From a virus: 25,716 nucleotides of DNA. The notes under the pieces are model-generated. The model was not told the origin of the DNA. It saw nothing but the letters and a program-made list of their open reading frames with translations, and did not search any database. Location: positions 1 to 25,716 of IMG/VR virus record IMGVR_UViG_3300020410_000053. One strand, given 5' to 3'. Made by a program: the position numbers and the translations under genes. This document shows positions 22,168 through 25,716 of the stretch, in pieces (within the stretch, counting starts at the first letter, position 1; every line of letters starts with the position of its first letter).

Positions 22168-22376
22168 TGGACAAAGCTATAGATAAACTATTCACAGCAT
22201 TAGATGTATTTATGAGAGTATATGCTCCTATGATAATGCTTTTAATATGGACTACTTTAACTTTTAGTCACTTTCTTAGAGGATTGAATTGGATGCCTTT
22301 ATTATTCATCTTTCCGCCTTTGATCATGATGGCTGTATCAGCATTGAAAGAATGGAGAGATATTGAAGAAAGTTAA
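22167..22376 (+). CDS. Early membrane protein with two hydrophobic segments
   Basis: The 69-residue protein has hydrophobic stretches at about 18-36 (VYAPMIMLLIWTTLTF) and 42-59 (WMPLLFIFPPLIMMAVSAL), with charged ends. It lies between an early regulator-like gene and the Cro-like gene, with overlaps on both sides. Small inner membrane proteins in early operons can act in superinfection exclusion; that is only a possibility here. Confidence 0.6.
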   Translation: MDKAIDKLFTALDVFMRVYAPMIMLLIWTTLTFSHFLRGLNWMPLLFIFPPLIMMAVSALKEWRDIEES

Positions 22377-22554
22377 AAGAATATTGAAATCTCAAGAGAG
22401 ATCTCAAGCATGGTTAGCTAGAAGGCTGGGAATTACTCCAGCCTTACTATCCTATTGGTTAAATGAGAAATCAAAACACACACCATCATTAGAATATAAG
22501 CTAAAGATGGCTGATGTATTTAATGTAGATATGAAAGAATTATTTAATGATTAG
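22363..22554 (+). CDS. Cro-like HTH regulator
   Basis: The 63-residue protein is a single XRE-type helix-turn-helix: LKSQERSQAWLARRLGITPALLSYWLN (with the recognition helix near 25-33), then KMADVFNVDMKELF. Start is TTG at 22363 with GGAGA (22355-22359) in front. It is divergent from the repressor and the third early gene, as expected for Cro, which would shut the repressor promoter and favour the lytic path. Confidence 0.8.
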   Translation: MKKVKRILKSQERSQAWLARRLGITPALLSYWLNEKSKHTPSLEYKLKMADVFNVDMKELFND

Positions 22555-22747
22555 ATACTTATCAATAAGTAGAGTAATGGATAAGCTATCTATCAAATCT
22601 AAGCAAACCATTTATAATTGGACTAAAGAAGGTATTCTAAAGCCTAGTTACTTACCTAATGGAAATATGAGATTCAAAGATTCAGATATAGATCTGATAA
22701 TAAGAGATAATAAACATCAATTAAAAAGGAGAATAAATGATAGATGA
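22547..22747 (+). CDS. AlpA/MerR-like HTH protein, possible excisionase
   Basis: The 66-residue protein has the helix_turn_helix (HTH_17) pattern: SISRVMDKLSIKSKQTIYNWTKEG, then a wing (LKPSYLPNGNMRFKDSDIDLII). Members include phage excisionases and AlpA-type regulators. In this phage it would be a candidate directionality factor that works with the integrase, or a second early regulator. It overlaps the Cro-like stop. Confidence 0.65.
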   Translation: MIRYLSISRVMDKLSIKSKQTIYNWTKEGILKPSYLPNGNMRFKDSDIDLIIRDNKHQLKRRINDR

Positions 22748-23360
22748 TGTTAAAGCTACTAATGAGATTGCTCCAGCTTTTTTAAAAGCTCAGAGTAAGC
22801 TTAAAGGTGTAGTTAAAAATAATGATGGATTATTTAATGCAAAGTATGCTGATCTAGGACAGATTATAGCAACTTGTCAAAAGCCATTAAATGATGAAGG
22901 AATAATTATTACTCAAGGACATGATTATGATGTTGATAATAATATATTCTTTACTACTACAACTCTGCTGCATAAATCAGGGCAATCAATAACTAATAGG
23001 ATAGGATTTCCAGTAGTTAAAAAAGATCCACATGGTGTAGCTGGATTAGCAACTTATGGAAGGAGATATAGCCTTTTTGCTATGCTAGGAATAGCTGCTG
23101 TAGATGATGATGGAACTGATGCTATGGGCGGATATGTTACTGATGATCATAAAGAGCAGTTTAATGAATTGTTAAAGCATAAAGCATTTGAAGGAACTAA
23201 AACTCCTATTAAGCTTAAATGGGCAAAAATAAAAACTGCTCATGATGCTGAAACTGCATTAATAAAACTTACTAAAAAAGCAAAGGATTATGATCAGGCT
23301 AATTCTGTTCATGATGATCTAGATAGTCAAATGAAATCTAAAATGGAGATGGATGCATGA
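22737..23360 (+). CDS. ERF-family single-strand annealing protein
   Basis: ERF proteins anneal complementary single strands in phage recombination and genome circularisation. The family pattern is clear: FNAKYADLGQIIATCQKPLNDEG, later TTTLLHKSGQSITN, and LATYGRRYSLFAMLGIAAVDDDGTDA near 100-128, the ERF signature YGRRY...LGIAA-DDDG. Length is 207 residues, with an AAAAGGAG site at the ATG. It is followed by a SpoVG/SSB-like protein with a 4-base overlap, so the two likely act together on single-stranded DNA. Confidence 0.9.
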   Translation: MIDDVKATNEIAPAFLKAQSKLKGVVKNNDGLFNAKYADLGQIIATCQKPLNDEGIIITQGHDYDVDNNIFFTTTTLLHKSGQSITNRIGFPVVKKDPHGVAGLATYGRRYSLFAMLGIAAVDDDGTDAMGGYVTDDHKEQFNELLKHKAFEGTKTPIKLKWAKIKTAHDAETALIKLTKKAKDYDQANSVHDDLDSQMKSKMEMDA

Positions 23361-23650
23361 AAATAGTAAGAATAAAAAAAGGATCATGGGGGAAGATAGT
23401 TGCTTTCTTTGATCTACAAACATCAGAAGGTTTATTGTGTAAAGGATTCAAGATCATAGAAGGAGCTAATGGAAAGTTTGTAGCTTTTCCTTCTCAGCAA
23501 GATAAGGATGGAGAATATTTTGATACTATACATTCTGATAAAGCAGTAAGGCAATCTATTAATCAGATTGCTTTAGAGGCTTATGAAAATGCAGATGGTA
23601 ATAGGGAATTAGTCGGAACTCCTTCAAATGATGGAGATGTTCCTTTTTAG
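23357..23650 (+). CDS. SpoVG-like protein with SSB-like C-terminal tip
   Basis: Residues 13-76 match the SpoVG pattern: a strand pair (KIVAFFDLQTSEGLLCKGF), the signature FKIIEGANGKFVAFPSQ (31-47), DGEYFDTIH, then a final helix (SINQIALEAYEN). SpoVG proteins of bacteria bind DNA and RNA. The disordered end finishes NDGDVPF, which resembles the acidic-hydrophobic tip (DDIPF) by which SSB recruits replication partners. No ordinary SSB is present in the window. Placed next to ERF, it could be the phage's single-strand binding protein. That role is inference. Confidence 0.7.
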   Translation: MKIVRIKKGSWGKIVAFFDLQTSEGLLCKGFKIIEGANGKFVAFPSQQDKDGEYFDTIHSDKAVRQSINQIALEAYENADGNRELVGTPSNDGDVPF

Positions 23651-23701
23651 CATCTTGTGATTCCTGATGGGATGCTTGTTTATAGGATTTTACAAGCATC
23701 C
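23649..23701 (+). other. Intergenic element with two competing hairpins
   Basis: GGATGCTTGT (23670-23679) is the perfect complement of ACAAGCATCC (23692-23701), with a 12-base loop. The same left arm can also pair with AGCATC (23649-23654). The two folds exclude each other. It sits between the SpoVG-like gene and the ribosome binding site (AAAGGA) of the next gene. No T-run follows, so it is not a simple terminator. RNA stability or translation control is possible. Confidence 0.45.
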
Positions 23702-23719
23702 TTAATGGAAAGGATTATT

Positions 23720-23884
23720 ATGAATATAAAAAATTTAGATGGAATAGTAGGAGAGCTTGATTATCACATTATGTGGTATAAATGGATGACTATTATCTGT
23801 CCTACTCCTAAAGAGATATATGAGTTCAATAAAATGAATAAAGATGATCAGTTAAAATATTTAAAGGATAAAGCTAATGTGTGA
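23720..23884 (+). CDS. Hypothetical protein, 54 residues
   Basis: The ATG at 23720 has AAAGGA a few bases ahead, which is preferred to a GTG at 23657 that would include the hairpin region. The product has an aromatic middle (DYHIMWYKWMTIICPTPKE) and a charged end (NKMNKDDQLKYLKDKANV). The frame's last codons overlap the next small gene. No family is recognised. Confidence 0.5.
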   Translation: MNIKNLDGIVGELDYHIMWYKWMTIICPTPKEIYEFNKMNKDDQLKYLKDKANV

Positions 23885-24023
23885 TTTATTAAGTGTCTGC
23901 TGCTACTATCCGCCTTTATTTGAGGTAGATGATAGCTATGATGAGCCTATAGGATTATGTAGTAATTGTAAAGATAATACAACATTTGAAAAAGGAGAAA
24001 GCCATGAAAGCTGTAATAACTAA
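23877..24023 (+). CDS. Small zinc-ribbon protein, 48 residues
   Basis: ATG at 23877 overlaps the previous stop, and the frame ends at 24021-24023 inside the start of the next gene. Cysteines are paired as VCCYYPP (8-9) and LCSNC (28-31), a layout seen in a common family of tiny phage zinc-ribbon proteins with a CC...C-x2-C pattern. It is probably a structural zinc site. Function is unknown. Confidence 0.5.
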   Translation: MCDLLSVCCYYPPLFEVDDSYDEPIGLCSNCKDNTTFEKGESHESCNN

Positions 24024-24303
24024 GATTCATCATCCTAAGAAATCTTTTAATGGTGGATATGTATTTCAGAGAATAGATATGAAACTAGAGGATGGTAAGT
24101 GGGCAAAAACTGATATATGCCCTTCATTCAGGAATTATAAGATCTGGAAACCATTGATAGATCTAGGAGTAGGAACTGAAATTAAAGGAGTTAGAGTTAA
24201 AGGTGGTGTTAGAGTTATGACTATAGATGCTGATTCTGATGTTAGTTTATACACACCTCCAGTAGTATCCACACCAACTGAATTAACATTATTTGATGAA
24301 TAA
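24004..24303 (+). CDS. Hypothetical early protein with clamp-motif-like C-terminus
   Basis: The ATG at 24004 has a strong AAAGGAG site (23992-23998 region) and is preferred to the in-frame ATG at 23986. The 99 residues are mainly beta-like (KAVITKIHHPK, VFQRIDMKLEDGKW, VGTEIKGVRVKGGVRVMTID), possibly an OB-like barrel, followed by a proline/threonine linker and the end ELTLFDE. ELTLF resembles the beta-clamp binding pentapeptide QL(S/D)LF. A replication accessory role is conjecture. Confidence 0.55.
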   Translation: MKAVITKIHHPKKSFNGGYVFQRIDMKLEDGKWAKTDICPSFRNYKIWKPLIDLGVGTEIKGVRVKGGVRVMTIDADSDVSLYTPPVVSTPTELTLFDE

Positions 24304-24481
24304 AGAGATAGCAGATATGGTAGTAGCTAGGTTGGAGATGGGAGCTAAAAAGTATGGAAAAGAGAATATAACATCTGATGGTAGAGATTTTACTACAGAG
24401 GCTTTAGAGGAATGTTTAGATATGATAGTTTATATCTGTGCAAGGTTAATTGAGATTAAAAAAGGAGAAGAAAGTGGCTAA
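24296..24481 (+). CDS. Small helical protein, possibly NTP-pyrophosphatase-like
   Basis: The ATG at 24296 overlaps the previous stop. The 61-residue product reads RLEMGAKKYGKENIT, then EALEECLDMIVYICARLIEI, a pattern common in short phage proteins related to all-alpha nucleotide pyrophosphohydrolases (KYG...EALEE-LD-x2-Y). It is too short to hold the full catalytic fold unless it forms oligomers. Assignment is weak. Confidence 0.5.
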   Translation: MNKEIADMVVARLEMGAKKYGKENITSDGRDFTTEALEECLDMIVYICARLIEIKKGEESG

Positions 24482-25268
24482 GAGATATATAGATACTCAG
24501 CTCTATAGGCATAGTTGGTTTAGAAAGCTTACACCTAAGATAAAGTGTGTATGGATATACCTTATGACTAATTGTGATCATGCTGGTATATATGATGTAG
24601 ATGTTGAATTAATGAGCTTTATGATAGGTCAGAAAGTTACTGAAAAGGAAATATTTGAGCATTTAGGAGATCAGATAAGCATCCTTAAAAATGGATCAAG
24701 TAAATGGCTTTTAACAAAATTTGTTAAGTTCCAGTATGGAGAGCTTAAAGATACTAATAATGCTCATAAATCTGTTCTTAAACAACTAAATAAATATGAT
24801 ATTGATTTAGAGGCTAGTGAGGCTCTGACTAGAGGCTCATCAGCTTATAAAGATAAAGATAAAGTTATAGTTAAAGTAAAAGATATAGAAAAAAGATCAG
24901 AAAAATTCACATTAGAGGTATTAGCAGAAGGAGCTAAATGCACACCTATGATAGATCCTGATACTATTTCAGCTTTTACTGAATATTGGACAGAGCCTAA
25001 TAAATCTAAAACTAAGATGAAATTTGAGATGCAGAACACATGGGATACTAGGAGAAGGCTGTTAAGATGGGATAGTAACAACTTTAATCAGCCTAAGAAG
25101 GATCAGAAAAAGCTAACAGATTTCAGAAGGGATACTACTGGCTTTCCTATGGCTTATTGTGCTAAATGTGGAAACAATGAATCATATAGAGAAAATGAAA
25201 TTTTGAATGGAGATTCAAGATGTTGTAATGCAGAATTATTACCTAAAAAAAGGAGCAAAGTTGTATAA
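24474..25268 (+). CDS. Replication initiator (O/DnaD-like) with C-terminal zinc ribbon
   Basis: The start is GTG at 24474 behind AAAGGAG (24461-24467); the in-frame TTG at 24450 lacks a site. The N-terminal 100 residues are a winged-helix domain of the phage replication protein O/DnaD kind (RKLTPKIKCVWIYLMTNCDH, then LLTKFVKFQYGELKD and NAHKSVLKQL). A charged linker leads to FTEYWTEPNKS and KMKFEMQNTWDTRRRLLRW, a motif typical of phage initiators, then a zinc ribbon (YCAKCGNN and SRCCNAELL). It would bind the origin and load the host or phage helicase. Length is 264 residues. Confidence 0.8.
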   Translation: MAKRYIDTQLYRHSWFRKLTPKIKCVWIYLMTNCDHAGIYDVDVELMSFMIGQKVTEKEIFEHLGDQISILKNGSSKWLLTKFVKFQYGELKDTNNAHKSVLKQLNKYDIDLEASEALTRGSSAYKDKDKVIVKVKDIEKRSEKFTLEVLAEGAKCTPMIDPDTISAFTEYWTEPNKSKTKMKFEMQNTWDTRRRLLRWDSNNFNQPKKDQKKLTDFRRDTTGFPMAYCAKCGNNESYRENEILNGDSRCCNAELLPKKRSKVV

Positions 25269-25476
25269 ATCAAAAACTAAAATATCTAAACCTTTCTATG
25301 ATCCAGCTAGGCAGTCATCAATGAATAAGAATAAGAATCCTTATACATCTGTTCCTGATGAGTATAAAGGCTTACCAACTTTTGAAAGAGTAAAGATAGA
25401 GGCATTAAAATGTTCAGATAATGGGAGATGCTGGTGGATATACCAGTTTGTAATTAATAGCTATGGGAGAAAGTAA
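25261..25476 (+). CDS. Hypothetical protein, 71 residues
   Basis: TTG at 25261 lies five bases after AGGAG (25251-25255) within the end of the initiator gene, which is better than the in-frame ATG at 25207. The basic product (KSKTKISKPFYDPARQSS, then FERVKIEALKCSDNGRCWWIYQF) has two cysteines and an aromatic end. No family is recognised. It ends right before the next ATG. Confidence 0.55.
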   Translation: MYKSKTKISKPFYDPARQSSMNKNKNPYTSVPDEYKGLPTFERVKIEALKCSDNGRCWWIYQFVINSYGRK

Positions 25477-25692
25477 ATGGATCATGATTACATGAAAGAA
25501 ACTATTGCAAGAGTTTTAAAAGAGAATGATATAAATAAGAAAGGATTAGCTCAAGCAATAACTAAATCAATAAAAGCAGATATATTAAGATTTCATGAGT
25601 TTCAGAATAAAGAATTAACTAGAGAACTATTAATTAAATCAGTTAGGATAAATAAACTTGAATCAAGAATTAATGAACAAGAAAATAAGTGA
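25477..25692 (+). CDS. Hypothetical helical protein, 71 residues
   Basis: ATG at 25477 follows the previous stop directly, with GGGAGAAAG upstream as the ribosome binding site. The product is helical and charged (MKETIARVLKENDIN, AITKSIKADILRFHEFQ, LESRINEQENK), with a possible coiled coil at the end. No domain is recognised. The gene belongs to the early operon. Confidence 0.55.
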   Translation: MDHDYMKETIARVLKENDINKKGLAQAITKSIKADILRFHEFQNKELTRELLIKSVRINKLESRINEQENK

Positions 25693-25716
25693 TCTATTTG
25701 CAGAGATAGAGAGCCT
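25673..25716 (+). CDS. Possible start of the next early gene (partial)
   Basis: From ATG at 25673, in a different frame from the gene before, the sequence is open to the window end (MNKKISDLFAEIES). It would overlap its neighbour by 20 bases, and the ribosome binding site is weak. Only 14 codons are visible, so no function can be given. Confidence 0.3.
   Translation, partial: MNKKISDLFAEIES

Noticed and set aside
1-25716. GATC appears very often (about nine in 14.05-15.0 kb)
   Set aside because: Asp codons are nearly always GAT and are often followed by C, and Ile/Ser codons add more. Codon choice can explain it, so it was not listed as a separate signal.
1-25716. CRISPR array, insertion sequence or toxin-antitoxin pair
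   Set aside because: No regularly spaced repeats, transposase motifs or recognisable toxin-antitoxin pairs were seen.

Overview
The window is a nearly gap-free stretch of a temperate, siphovirus-like bacteriophage genome. It is AT-rich: Asp is mostly GAT, Arg mostly AGA/AGG, and CpG is almost absent. The host cannot be named from the sequence. A GH24 lysozyme points to a bacterium, and the carried tRNA-Ser fragment has an encoded CCA end. Phage genes lie on both sides of the attachment site, so this reads as the circular or virion form, not an integrated prophage.

Layout. Positions 1-1950: end of an unknown gene, a strongly folded intergenic element (84-153), a small zinc-ribbon protein, a C5 cytosine methyltransferase, a tiny membrane protein, a RusA-type resolvase and an unknown gene. 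Positions 1940-8280: a promoter-like element, then HNH nuclease, small and large terminase, portal, a 53-residue C2H2-finger protein, MuF-like head protein, a gpG-like morphogenesis protein, a membrane protein, a second copy of the promoter-like element, scaffold, major capsid protein and a strong terminator. Positions 8310-10799: a lysis and accessory block placed inside the structural region (basic protein, lysozyme, XhlA-like holin candidate, phosphoesterase, MscS-like membrane protein, two small proteins). Positions 10799-19651: neck proteins, tail tube, tail chaperones with a -1 frameshift, tape measure and two tail-tip proteins.

Positions 19652-19908 hold terminators and an attP: the 3' part of a tRNA-Ser(GCU) gene flanked by two copies of a 21-bp arm-like repeat. 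Leftward from 21780 run a repressor-like protein (HTH, coiled coil, PAS domain, no peptidase domain) and a tyrosine integrase whose arm-binding N-terminus seems to start on a non-AUG codon. Rightward from about 21885 runs the early operon: small proteins, Cro-like and AlpA/excisionase-like regulators, an ERF annealing protein, a SpoVG-like protein with an SSB-like C-terminus, small zinc-ribbon and unknown proteins, and a DnaD/O-like replication initiator.

Together: the PAS repressor would hold the early promoter off in the lysogen, integrase acts at tRNA-Ser, ERF/SpoVG-like/initiator/RusA handle replication and recombination, and the repeated element at 1940 and 6685 may switch on packaging and capsid genes. 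The most notable points are the PAS repressor, the SpoVG/SSB-like protein, the MscS-like protein beside the lysis genes, the 84-153 RNA fold, the non-AUG integrase start and the extreme CpG depletion.
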